Below, piece after piece: positions 46,791 through 57,969 of a DNA stretch of 64,000 nt. Position numbers and translations under genes: made by a program. Source of the stretch: Cryptomeria japonica. Lineage: Eukaryota; Streptophyta; Pinopsida; Cupressales; Cupressaceae. Below the pieces are notes generated by a model, which was not told where the DNA came from, did no database searches, and saw only the letters and a program-made list of their open reading frames with translations. Every line of letters begins with the position of its first letter. Position 1 is the stretch's first letter. The stretch lies in contig NC_081405.1 of the NCBI RefSeq assembly GCF_030272615.1, forward strand, positions 160,832,694 to 160,896,693, read 5' to 3'.

Positions 46791-47912
46791 CACCTCTTTT
46801 GATTCAGCATTCCACTCTATCTTGGCATCCTTCTTCATCATCTTGTTTAATGGCTTGACTATCTCTGCAAATCCGGTGATGAATTTTCTTACAAAATTAA
46901 TCTTCTTGAAGAAAGACCTCATCTCTTTTTTACTCTCAGGTATCTGCAATTTTAACAATGCTTCCACTTGGTTTGGGTCGATGTATATTCCTCTTTCAGA
47001 GATCACGTGACTAAGGATCTTCCCTTCAACAAACTCGAATATACCTTTTTTGGGATTAAGGGATATCCCATACTTTCGACATCTTTCTAGAACTTTATAC
47101 AGGTAGACTAGATGATGTTTCCTGATTTTGGAGAATATGGTGAGGTCATCAATATATATGATGATGCATCTACCAATCAAGTCCTTGAAGGATGTGTCCA
47201 TTGCTCTCTGAAATGTTGCCCCAACATTAATTAGCCCAAATGGCATCTTGTAGTACACATAGGTACCCCACTTTGTAGTATATGTCATCTTCATGAAATC
47301 TTAATGGTTCACCAACACTTGGTTATATCCAAAATAACCATCAAGGAATGGCATCATCTGTGAACCATTAACAATTTGTAACACCTCATCCAGGGAAGGT
47401 AGTCGATAATTATCTTTCTTTGATTCTTTATTGAGGTTACAAAAATCAACACACAGTCTAATCTCTCTATTCTTTTTCCTTACTGGCACTAGATTAGATA
47501 CCCAAGTGGAGTGACGTACAGGGAAAATAATCCTAGCAACGAGCAATTTTTGAACTTCTTTGAAAATTAGGGGTTCTATCAATAAATTGATAGATCATTG
47601 TTTATGCTTGAATGGCTTCGTATTGGGTTTCAAAGGTATAACATGTGTAATAATAGGTGTGTCAAATGTTTTTAGGTCTTCATATCCCCATGCTATAACA
47701 TCAATGTATTCCTTCAGGATTTGTATGATTTTCTCCCTCTCAATGGGAGTGTAAAACTTCCCAATATAAACTATCTTCTCTTGACCTTCTTGACCAATTT
47801 TAGGTGGTTCATATTTTCCAGCATCTAAATCAATGGTTAGTCTTTCTTTTATCTTAGGATCAAATTCAAAAATCCGCTCTAAAGTGAACATACCTTTAGG
47901 AATTACATTCAT
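46782..47912 (-). pseudogene. G reverse transcriptase
   Basis: Three open pieces in one frame: 47912-47595 (pre-RT region ending THVIPLKPNTKPFKHKQ), 47582-47301 (FPVRHSTWVSNLVPVRKKNR, IRLCVDFCNLNKESKKDNYR) and 47294-46782 (KMPFGLINVGATFQRAMDTS and the catalytic YIDD at 47156-47145). The C-terminal part (KINFVRKFITGFAEIVKPLN) is the usual end of Gypsy RT. Only stops interrupt it here. Confidence 0.9.
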
Positions 47913-48229
47913 GGGGAGATTGATGATTTCTTCATTATAATCTTCATCAGGAGTGTCTGATCTATCATCTTCGTCAATAATCTCCTCCTCGAAAGCACTA
48001 GAATTAGCAAGGAAAGATAGGATGTGTCTATCATATTCAAAGACTTGGAAATGCTTGTTGTTGTTGGGTAGGGTGGGTGTGGAAAATAGCTCTACAAAAA
48101 ATGTTTTTAGAGCAGATTGAATTACTGGTTCTTATTTACTTGTTGCTACAGTCAAGGCATTTGATATTCCATTTCTTTTTCTGGGTACTAACTAGATGTT
48201 GAAAGCATCAAAATCCCAATCAACCCCCA

Positions 48230-48562
48230 TACACAGTTTCTATATGTTGCCAACCTTTTATCATGACATGCATACTAACTTCTTGTTTTCTTGACCACCA
48301 ACTCAAAATCTCCTTGTACTTTTAAGCATTTGGATCCCTTTTTAAGGGCAAAGAGGAGTCCTCCAACTAGGGCTTTGTATTAAGTCATATTATTGGTGCA
48401 AGAGAATTGGAGACAATTAGAGGCTAAAAAGGTTTTTCCTTTGGGACTGGTTAATTCAACTCTGGCTCCACTACCTTGGTTGGATCTAGATCCATCAAAC
48501 TTTAGAAGCCAAATTTCATCCTTTAATTTCTTTATATTATTTAGCTTGGGTTCAATAATCAA
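48230..48562 (-). pseudogene. G additional (archaeal-type) RNase H between protease and RT
   Basis: Minus strand: IWLLKFDGSRSNQGSGARVE, LTSPKGKTF, LQFSCTNNM, then a stop where family members have the catalytic Glu. ALVGGLLFALKKGSKCLKV and GDFELVVKK follow. The FDGS, CTNNM and GDxxLVV spacing is that of the second RNase H known from Tat-lineage Gypsy elements. It lies upstream of RT, in another frame. 48563-49211 reads as linker with a few recognisable Gypsy-like pieces (49127-48903) and stops. Confidence 0.7.
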
Positions 48563-49211
48563 CAGGGAAGGATTTCTATCTGAAAATGGTTGCTACCCCT
48601 TTAGTTTGACATCTTCTAGTATCTGTGGTTCTCCATTTGCATGTTCTGGGAGTACTTTGATCGTAGTGGGGGTGAATTGATTTATTTGAAACTCCATAGG
48701 AGGCTGTCCTCTCATTCTCCCGGTTGCCTACCTTGACTAGAAGGACTTCCTTTCTACAATGCTCTGGTTAGGGAGCTTCCATTTTGATTTCCTCTCTTTG
48801 AAGAATCACTCTCTCATAATTCAACTTTTCACTTTCTTCAGGTATGGTATCGTAATCAATATCTTTGCAAGGGATTGGACTCATCAACTTTGTAACTTAG
48901 TTTTAACAATGGATGCATGATATCTTTGAGTGTTCCTGATGATGTATCCTACACCATTGCAGAAGTAGAAAATCTTGTACTCTCATGTTATCTCTTAACA
49001 AGAACATCCCCAATTTCATTCTTGCAATGAAATCCTTAATCCTCCCCATATGTTCTGTGACATCCACTTGATGGAGCTGGGGAACGAGGGGTGTAGAAAA
49101 AGTGAGAATCCCATTCACTCTATACACTCCCAGGCTTACTTCAAGATATGCTACTTTATTGGGAGCCCCGTAATCTGTAACTAGTTTCTTGAACTTGGGA
49201 TCACTATCAAT

Positions 49212-49670
49212 TCATATTTGATTACGTACACCTTTCCATGGAAGACACAAGTATGTAAAGCAAGCTGAAAAGTAATCTCCTAAAGTCTTTGACCAATCTC
49301 TGCTGAGAAGTATCCCATATACTTCTGGAATATCAACTACTTGAATGTCAATGTAATGAGATATGCATGGATCAACACCCAACCGAATATACACATCTTT
49401 CAGCTCCCCAATCATGTTTACCTTAGTTTTGTCTAATTGTACCAATTTGTTGTTTGTATGCACTGGGTTAAGAGTAAGACCAAGCTTCTGACATATGGAA
49501 TAAGGCATCATGTTTCCATAATCACATGAATCTACCAAACAATTATGTAGATTATTTCTACATATCTTTAGGCTAAGTAGGAATGAAGGGTTCTCGATGA
49601 CATCATTGTTGATATTAGCATTGACTTCATTCAAATCAGCCATCTTAACCTCATTGCTTTGAGATTCCAA
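49212..49670 (-). pseudogene. G aspartic protease
   Basis: 152-codon open frame. The active-site region reads NCLVDSCDYGNMMPYSIC, so the usual D-[ST]-G is D-S-C. The C-terminal part YGILLSRDWSKTLGDYFSAC and LCLPWKG is the conserved end of this Gypsy protease type. The glycine change would probably inactivate it. Confidence 0.75.
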
Positions 49671-49699
49671 CTGTTCTAATTTCTTGAGAAGGGCCTTCT

Positions 49700-51846
49700 T
49701 CTATTTGGGACAATATCTTAAAACTTTGATTAATGATATAGTTATTATAGTCCTCTCCATCTCCTTGGTAATGTCATATGATCCTTTTACAATATTTTCT
49801 TGGCCTTGTCCTTGTCTTGAACGTGTCCCTTGAAAAGGTTGAGGAGGAGGAGGATTGTTACTTGCGTTTACATCTAGAGGTACAAATCCACCTTTTGGGG
49901 GAGGTGGTTGTGTCAATGGTGCCTTGCCTTGACTTCTGAGATTGTAATTGTTTCTAGTCTAGAAGGCTTGCACATCGTAAACACATGGTTCACTCTTGGC
50001 TTTAGCTTGAAACTCTTTGTAAAAGAATGTGTCAACCAACATTGCGGTATTGACCTTCTATGGTTCTTTAGTAGAACACCCTTTTGGCTACAAATCTGCT
50101 TGAGCAATCCTAATCATTTTTTTAAACTGAGCACAATTGACTTCTAAATGTGTTGCTATATCATGTAACCTACACCAATTAGTCAGTAAATTCATATCTT
50201 CCAAATCGACACTCTACACGTTGTTTTGGTTATGTCTTATGTTGGGATGGTCATGATTTACTCCTCTGTTGTCTGGACCTGTGTTCCATTGTCTGTTGTA
50301 TGGTTTTGAGTTAGATCTTTGGTTTTGATTCTGATTGTTATAAACACATTGATTATTAATGATCAAGATGTGTTATATCCTTCTGAGGGATTTGGTTTTA
50401 GTTGAGTAAGATATGACGTAGCTTGTGAAATCATCTTCTTCAAAGATTCTACCTTAGAGGATATGTGTGACCCTTGACTCTCAGGTTCCGAAGTTGGGGT
50501 TTGGTTTGTTGTGCTTGAGCTACCATACTGTTGTCCCATCCCATGTATTTGGTCAATGTATTACATTTGGACAAGGGTAATGTTAGCATTACGTTACCAT
50601 TTTAAATCTTGTGTAGAAAATTGTTGGTTAGCTTGTAGTTGGGGTGCATAAAGGGGTACCGTGTTCATCATTGGGGCCCCTATTGGCAAGGATGAAGATA
50701 CATCGGGGAGTTGGTTGTAATTTTCCTTGTCTACTCCTATAGGAAAGTTGTATCCAATCCCTCAGGTATCTGATTTAATTCTTGATTCATGTTGATTTCC
50801 AAAGCATAAACTTTTGCCAAGGTATCCCTTTTATCTTCAAGCACACTCTTCTTAATAAACATCGTACTCTAGGGGTCAATGGCCCTTAGATAAGAATCAA
50901 TATCTATGTTTGGTGCCACTTGGTAAGGGGCTCGTAATCTCTTGTATGCACTTTGGAAGTTGGTACTGAAAGTTGTCAAAGGTTCATTAGGCAATTTCTT
51001 TAGGGAGGCAAATTGATGGTACAGGGTTTCAGGATCGACATATACCTAAAATTGATTGATGAAAGATTTTTCTAGAAGATCCCAACCATCTATGGAGTTT
51101 GTTGGTAGAGTAAGATACCAATTATACTCATTCTTCCCGAGTGAATATGGGAAAAGTCGACATACCATTTTTTGATGTTGAATGTTGTTATGAACCACTG
51201 CATCCTTAAATGCTTCAATATGCTCTTCTACGGACCTAGGTACCCTAAAGTAAAACTTACAACAAAATTTGTCTAGATTCCTAGGTTGGTTGTGAGTTCC
51301 TCCAGGTATGTTTCCCAATGGTGTATGATCTTGGTTGAAGTAGGCCATTGTGGGTGGTGGTGGTGGATATTGAGTTACAAAGGGTCCAACAATGGGTTGA
51401 GGAGTAGGGATCAGATGGTCTTCTACCTTGGATTCAAAAGATTGCATTGGTGGGTTTGTTGAAGATTGTCCTTTAACTTTGTTTTTCTTATTCCTAATTG
51501 TAGGTCCCAACTCTACTAAGTCTGATGAAGAAGAATTACTCCTAATAACTTTGTGAAACCTCTCTGGAGAGAAAGATAGTATACGCTCTAGCTTAGTGTC
51601 TCAATTTATTAGTTGTTGAGGAGGTGGTTGAGGGTTTGTTTGGGCAAGGAGTTGCCTTTGTGCCTCAACTTCTATGCGTATACCCTTCTACCTTTTGCTA
51701 TCAAGGACTTGTCATGTTCATAACCAATCACTAGGATTCCTTCTATCGTCCCAAGCAAGAGAGTATAGTTGGGAAATAATTTTGTCTTGTTCGTAATTGA
51801 GGTTGGGTTGTGTGAATGGTAAAATTTTGTCTCCTAGGAGTACCAT
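49700..51846 (-). pseudogene. G gag
   Basis: Starts at ATG 51846, only about 50 nt after the PBS and in frame with the clear gag core at 51510-51046 (HIEAFKDAVVHNNIQHQKMV, YNWYLTLPTNSIDGWDLLEK; Retrotrans_gag type). A Cys/His motif is at about 50130-50190 (NWCRLHDIATHLEVNCAQF). 49916-49701 has Pro-rich sequence before protease. There are many stops and frame changes after 51046. Confidence 0.75.
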
Positions 51847-51896
51847 GCTAGGTCATACTATGACCATTCAATTAAAAGTTAGGAGAATTTGTTCTA

Positions 51897-51916
51897 GGCC
51901 CTCCTTCTAGCGTTAG
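51897..51916 (-). other. Primer-binding site of element G (decayed)
   Basis: On the minus strand CTAACGCTAGAAGGAGGGCC begins 4 bp after the LTR end. Many plant Gypsy elements start this region TTGGCGC, so GG to AA changes would explain it. The assignment rests on position and partial match. Confidence 0.5.
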
Positions 51917-52959
51917 TTTTTGTTGATGGGTGTTTGGACACACTCACCAACAATCAGGTAGTTTATGTGAACACTTACCACCTCTCCTGAAAACCAATAA
52001 GTTTTGGGAAACTAACTACTCCAAGGTCTCTATAGTTGGATCTCGATGGTGATGGGTAGCTGAGTGGCTGATGTGATTGTACCTGTCAATGGGCATGCTG
52101 GTTGAAACAACTTTGAATTACCTATATTTTTTTGTAATTTTTTGATTTAGATTCTCTCAAAATAAACATCAAAAGATAGATCAGGGGAACAAGGAAATAA
52201 AAATGAAATCTATACAATAACAACTGAATCATCCACACGGTTATAATTTTGTAATCCAAATATTATCAATATCACTAAATCAACATCCAAATAATGATCT
52301 CCAGAAAGTATATAAAGTCATACAACTTTACACACCAACAAAAATTAATATCACTCAACCAATAATCGCCCTATCAATTTAATCCTCATATACCATTTAC
52401 ATGTGCAATATGATTTAAAAAATAATAAAGCATCCAAAAGAACTAGTTTCTGATTCAAATGATAGAAGTTACCAGATCCCAAAGAACACAACCATATAGA
52501 GCACACAAGTAGATCAAGCAATCCACAAGTTGCTTTTTATATGAAACTTCAAACAGTATCAAAAAATATTCTAAACTTATAAAAATTTGCATAAAATCTA
52601 TAATGGAATCTCTAAAATGGACCTCAAATCATCAATTCATGGACCCTTACAATAAATCAGAATCTCTAATTTATAGAGATTCATGTCCAAAACTCTAGGA
52701 ATTAAAGCTATCTAAATTAAGTTCTACAAAAGCAAGGAGTTGTAGTTGACATACACGTCTCTTCCTTAAACTCTAGTGAAACTACTAATTAACTATCACT
52801 ATGAAACGTGTGTTCTCAAAATTGGCCATTACAACCATGCAAAATTTGCCCAAAAACTGAAGTTGATGTTGCATAGCAGTTGAACTCTTAGCTCTAGTGG
52901 GAACCAAAACTATCTTCAAAAAGCTCTCAAAATTGCATGTGTGGTAACTATGTGTTTAT

Positions 52960-55900
52960 CAATTAATTTTTTTTATAGCTCTTGTAGTTACTAATAAAAC
53001 ATGCAACTATATCTACAGAAGGATCAACAACATACGAAACCCAAAACTCAGACTTCTTCAAAATTTTCTTTTTCTGCTCCAATCTACTGACCACCTTATC
53101 TGAATTAAACTCCATTGTAGGTGCAAAATGACGAGCCACATACTAATCTCATTTATCTAGCACTACACCTTTCTTCAAATGACAATCTTTCAAAATGTCA
53201 TGACCATATGCCCCTAATAGCTTCTTTATAAAATTCTCATATTTACCAAGCGATTTTAAAGAGGAGCATGTGCCTCCAATATCTTTGACTTACAATACTC
53301 AAAAACTTATATCTTAAATTTTATTATAAAAATGCAACATTGTAAACTACCAAAATTGTCTCCTCCCAACAAATCTTCAATCATAATCACTTATTAACCC
53401 AAGGCCAATATTTTTTTTAAATTTCCACATTTCTTGGCAAAGTCTCTGATCCTCACTTCCCAATTTGTTGAACAATATCTTATTACTTTCTCCATTTTGA
53501 GGATCTTTTCATAAATAATTGTTGTATGCTATATGAAAAGTCTTACCTTTGAAACATTCTCTTTCGCCCAAGACTTTGTAGTGATAGCTACTTTCCTTAT
53601 TTCAATCAAAGTTCTTACATCACCCTCTGGCATAGATGATGTGGAAGGCAACATTCCATCTTTTCTTGAATCCAAAGGTTTCCCCATTTCCACAAGAAAT
53701 TGTTTATACCGAGCTAATGATGCCTTTACCTGTAGTTGGGAACTATGCTCTTTCTCCATTCTACTCCCTACTATGCTAGTAGAAAACTCTAAAGTATTGA
53801 GCTCTCCCCATGTTGTTTTCTTTCCCAGCCTAACCTGTGACTCTTGGTATTTCAAAGGGCCCTCTCCTATCTCCACAGGAGCTGCAATATTGGCAATTAC
53901 TTTGTCAGAGCCAGTTCTAGACAAATGGTGAATTGTCTTAGCCTTCTTTGTTTTCTTTGGTTCCTTTGTAATGACCTACTGCAATGTGACTTTAGGTAGC
54001 ACTGCTTTTCATTTCTTATCAAAAGTGAAGGTTATCTATTATGGTGTTCCCTCATCTATGTTCCCTTCTTTGGTTGTTATTTGTGCAATCACTCTTCTAG
54101 CTTCATGTAGTGTCTCTTCATCATTTTTCTCTTCTTCTTTAACCTATGTATCTAGAGGAGCTTGGAATTATTCCTGAGTGTGAAGAACTGGGATAGCAAG
54201 TTGTTGTTGTTTTTGAAGCAATTGTTGAACCAAATTTGCTTGTAGAGAACCATCAGTATCTAGCCATTGTTGATATTCTTCTAACTTCTCACTCACTTGC
54301 TCATTGTAGTCCTTAGTTGGCTCTTGAATTTGTTGTTCCTTATCTCCACTTTCTATATATTTCAACAAATTTTCTACATCTTGTGGAGTAAGAACTAACC
54401 TTTCATCATGTTCCTCATCTTGTTTGTGCTCAATTTCATTCTCTTCATTCTGTTGCTGCCCCTGTAGACCCTGTTCATCTACATCCATAGGAGCTACCTA
54501 TGAAAGTTCTGATACTTTTTGTATGATAGGATCCTTCCATTTCTCCACACTAGAATGAGTCATTCTCTTTCTCTTCTTTGGTTGTACCTTCTTTGGTGCC
54601 AACTTAGCCTCTTCTTGGTCCAAGTCAGACTCCACATTATAAATAGTTTATGTTTTAGTTGTAGGAGTGATTGTAGGTGTAGACATCTATGAAGCAACAA
54701 AATATGGAGTAATAGTTTCTATATCCAATGGTGGAGGTGGTGTTGAAATAGTTGTATCAATAGATGTAGTTGATGTGGTTGTTGGTGTTGTGGTGGTAGT
54801 ATTAGTAGCAGTAGTAGTTTTTGTAGTATTAGTGAAAGAACTAGAGGGTTGAGTCTCTTGAGAAGGTTGTTTGGTTATTTTTTTAACACCCTAATTATTC
54901 TTGTGTAGTCAAAGGAATTTCAGCTTCCTCCTTAGGATCTATAGAGGTATTCTTCCTTGACTCTAATCTAGTTCTTCTCGTATACTCCTTATGTATCCTA
55001 GATTGAGGATTATCAGTATGGATGTTCTTTTGTTTACCTTTAGAAGCAACTAGTTTAATCCTTAAACTTAACCACTTTCTTGTTCTATCTATTACTTCTT
55101 GAGAAATTGTATCAATGTCTACTACCTCCCACTGGGACCATCTGATTGGAGGGAGCATCCTCTTATCTATCCGCGTCTCCTTATACATTGGATCTAAAAA
55201 ATACCATCATCATGCAATTATTTGGGTATATTAGCTTCAATACCAAAATCTCTTATTTGTGGATTAGTGTGGCGATGCTAATATTTCTCCCTTGCCTCAA
55301 AGCTATCCTGAATATTGGCCCAAAAATCATTCAGGGCAGGCTGATGTTCTTCGTATACCTTTGAAATTAGTCCTTTTAATTTATTATATGGATCGTAAAA
55401 CTATCTTAAATAGTTAAAAGGCTTTATCTATAGATCTTGGAATTCTTGCTCAACAACCTTTGCAACATGAATTTTCAAACATGAAAAGTATGATAAATTC
55501 AAGGGGAAGTCTTCACCTATAACCCCTATCTTATGTCTTGATGCTAGTAAGTTTTGCAAGTGCACCATCTGTCTTGCGTATTCCAACAAAATCACTCTTT
55601 ATCTACAATATCTAGGTACCAAAAATGGTTCTTCTCCAGTGAACCCATTTACTCTCAAATAAGTAGATTGAGAATTTTGTATAAACCAACACCCCCACTT
55701 CTTTACTAGCTCCATCGCCTCCTTGATTAGCCTAAATATGGTATCACCTATTAACATTATAATAACAGGAAACAAGAATGCATCATTCATTCTCTTATAT
55801 TACAACCTGGATTCTTTCAATGGAAATTGTGTATAATACTCCCATACTACATTTTGTCCTTCTTCTTCACCCAATCTTCCCTCATTTTGTAGCCCTGGAA

Positions 55901-56660
55901 ATTGACTTGATCTAGCTATAACCCAAATAACATAAGATGTGAAGAAGAAAATCTTTATATTATGCACTTCTCTAAGCTGCTCTTTGATGTTATCTGACAA
56001 AATTTGAGCCCAGTCATAATACTGTCATCCATCCAAAATTGTTAGCATGAATGAGAACATCCATGGCTGAAAGTGTTTGCATGCATGTTTACTGAATGCC
56101 TTGCTAACTATTATGATTAAATCTCTTTGTGGATCTTTGAAATCCTGCCTCAAAATTTTATTTTCTTTTAAGCTTGTCTTTCTCTCCTCCTCAAGCCATT
56201 ATTCATTCACTCTTTTCTTGGATTGGCTCATATTTTGGTTCCATTCTCTTTCACCTCTTGTTCCCTTTCAACCAATACTTCCCTTCTAGTGAGAATCTGA
56301 AACACAAAGGCCAACATATTTGGCAATAAGTCAATCACCGGTCTCCCATCAACATCTACACATTGCCTGGTATTGGGGTTATAAAACTGCGATTTTCATT
56401 ATGAATGTTTGCGCCTGTAGTGATTGTGGGAAAACAGTCGCCTCTACCAAACTGAATCTCTTGATCCTCCTGTACTTTGCATCTAGTCCTGGTTTATCCA
56501 ATTGTCATTCTATATCCTTGAGCTCTATGTGCTCAATCTTTATGTCTGTGACCCATTAGATAGTATCATCCATCTTGGAGGCATATGTTCGCCCCTGGTA
56601 CTGATATTTCATTGTGTCAGGTAGCTTTTTGAGATCCTTTGTCTTTTAGGAAGATTCCAT
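52960..56660 (-). pseudogene. Long decayed reading frame inside the G LTR (right copy), unknown function
   Basis: Reads on the minus strand, in the element's sense, from ATG 56660 to about 52960 (about 1,200 codons) with stops and shifts. Recognisable pieces: MKYQYQGRTYASKMDDTI; 56000-55800 (MSDNIKEQLREVHNIKIFFF); 55790-55599 (MNDAFLFPVIIMLIGDTIFR, KKWGCWFIQ); 55188-54895 (WSQWEVVDIDTISQEVID); a Thr-rich stretch near 54730-54850; a Gln/Glu-rich helical piece (54488-54168); and 53924-53529 (MSRTGSDKVIANIAAPVEIG). The left LTR carries the same protein. I recognise no domain. Confidence 0.55.
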
Positions 56661-56734
56661 CAAACAAAGCTAACCCTGCAAAACAAACCAATCCAAAATC
56701 AAACACTACTCAAAGAAAAATTATTGCAAAAACA

Positions 56735-57905
56735 ACTCACCTTGGGACTCCAGGATCCCAGGGTTCTAAGGTGATAAAACACAAAAATCACAAAGATAAC
56801 CCGAGAGTTGGAACTTAATAGAACTTAACATACTTGGAACCCGGGGGTTTTGGGATACCGAACTTGCCAAAAAACACAAAAGAAGACCACTTCGGGAACT
56901 CGTGAACCTGAGCTTTCGAAGTGGTTAGACCTTGACAATGAAAAAAAACCCAGGACTTTGGGGTCCCAAAGTTCCGGGGTGGGACTCTAAAATACAATTC
57001 AGAACTTCAAAAAACTAAAGTCCTAATAAGCTACAAAAATGGAAGGGAAAAAGAAGCTCGGGACCCTGGGACTACGGGTTTCCAAGTTGAAAGGACATGC
57101 CAAAAGAAACTAAATCGGGAACTCAAGGACCCAGGTTTCTGAAGTAGTGAAACCTAAAAGAAAAACCTAAGAGTACCATTTAGGGAACTCAAGGACCCGA
57201 GTTTCCAAAGTGGTATGAAAAAAAAATGACAAACCCTAAAACTATCATTTCGAAAACTGAGGAACCTGGATTTTTGAAATAACATGAAAGCTAAAACCCC
57301 TAACCTAGAACATTGGGATCTCGGATCCTGATGTTAGGGTGCAAAACCAAAAACTTAAGCAATCAAAACTAAAAAAATGCGAAATCTAAGCCAAAATACA
57401 CACAAATCTAAATGAGGAAGGCAATAAATCCACCTACCTGTAATAAAAAAATGAAGGCAGTGCTTGATCGGGAGTGCGAGAGAGGGAAGATGCAAGGTCA
57501 AAGCTCTGGATTTGAATGAGTGAGTGCACAAATGAACTCAAAAATGACCCACAATATTATTTATATCCCCAACCAAGCACTTCATTAAATGCGACTTCGG
57601 GGACTCGAGAACTCGAGTTTCCAATGTGGAACACAAACAACAAGCTCGGAACCTTAGGGTTCCGAGCCACAAATGAACAAAAAAAATAACAACCTAGGAG
57701 TTCGGGAACCTGAACCTCTAGGGTGATAACTCCCAAAAACAAACAATCACTTCAGGAGTTTAGTTACCTAGACTTCTGAAGTGATGCTAAAAAAAAACAA
57801 AAAAAACTCGCGAGTTGGGGAACTCGAACTTTTGAATAAAATACTCAAAACTAATAGAAGGTCACCTTGGGAATTTGGGAACCTGAGTTCTCAAGGTGGC
57901 CAAAG
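56735..57905 (-). repeat. Array of quasi-palindromic units in the G right LTR
   Basis: Counterpart of 42690-43905. Examples: ACCACTTCG/CGAAGTGGT (56886-56925), ATCACTTCAG/CTGAAGTGAT (57746-57785) and CACCTT/AAGGTG (about 57863-57898). Cores such as GGGAACCTGAG recur. Confidence 0.75.
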
Positions 57906-57969
57906 AAAAAACTAAAAATAAAGGAAAACTAATAGAAAGTGTGTCGGTAATTGCAGAAGCAAAGCGACA

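Larger units (their letters stand above)
13508..57942 (-). mobile_element. Element G: Ty3/Gypsy (Tat-like) retrotransposon with giant LTRs, heavily nested
   Basis: Direct repeats (13508-44425 with insertions, and 51921-57942) flank a minus-strand gag, protease, RNase H, RT, RNase H and integrase interior. The repeat border at 51921 (TGTTG) sits 4 bp from a PBS-like site and about 75 bp from the gag ATG, where a 5' LTR must end. The left repeat begins with the same TGTTG at 13508, abutting unrelated sequence, and ends …GCAACA next to a polypurine tract. Removing the insertions C, I, D and E leaves about 6.6 kb for the left LTR. The right LTR is cut by the LINE at about 57942 and is at least 6.0 kb. 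Coding regions are riddled with stops. Confidence 0.7.
51921..57942 (-). repeat. G right (5') LTR, truncated at its outer end by the LINE
   Basis: TGTTGATGGGTGTTTGG… matches the five left-LTR pieces in order, with no large insertion. Similarity stops at about 57942, where the LINE begins; about 480 bp known from the left LTR (43946-44425) are missing. It serves as the empty-site reference for insertions C, I, D and E. 51921-52950 shows no coding signal. Confidence 0.75.

Noticed and set aside
54700-54860. GT-rich stretch resembling a microsatellite
   Set aside because: No fixed repeat unit. On the minus strand it reads as Thr/Pro-rich sequence in line with the LTR-borne frame and is matched in the left LTR at about 25230-25330.
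13508-57942. Reading the ~6.6-kb duplication as a segmental duplication unrelated to G
   Set aside because: The repeat borders coincide with LTR-like ends (TGTTG/CAACA), a PBS-like site and a purine tract, and flank the G interior in direct orientation. A shorter true LTR nested in the repeat cannot be fully excluded.
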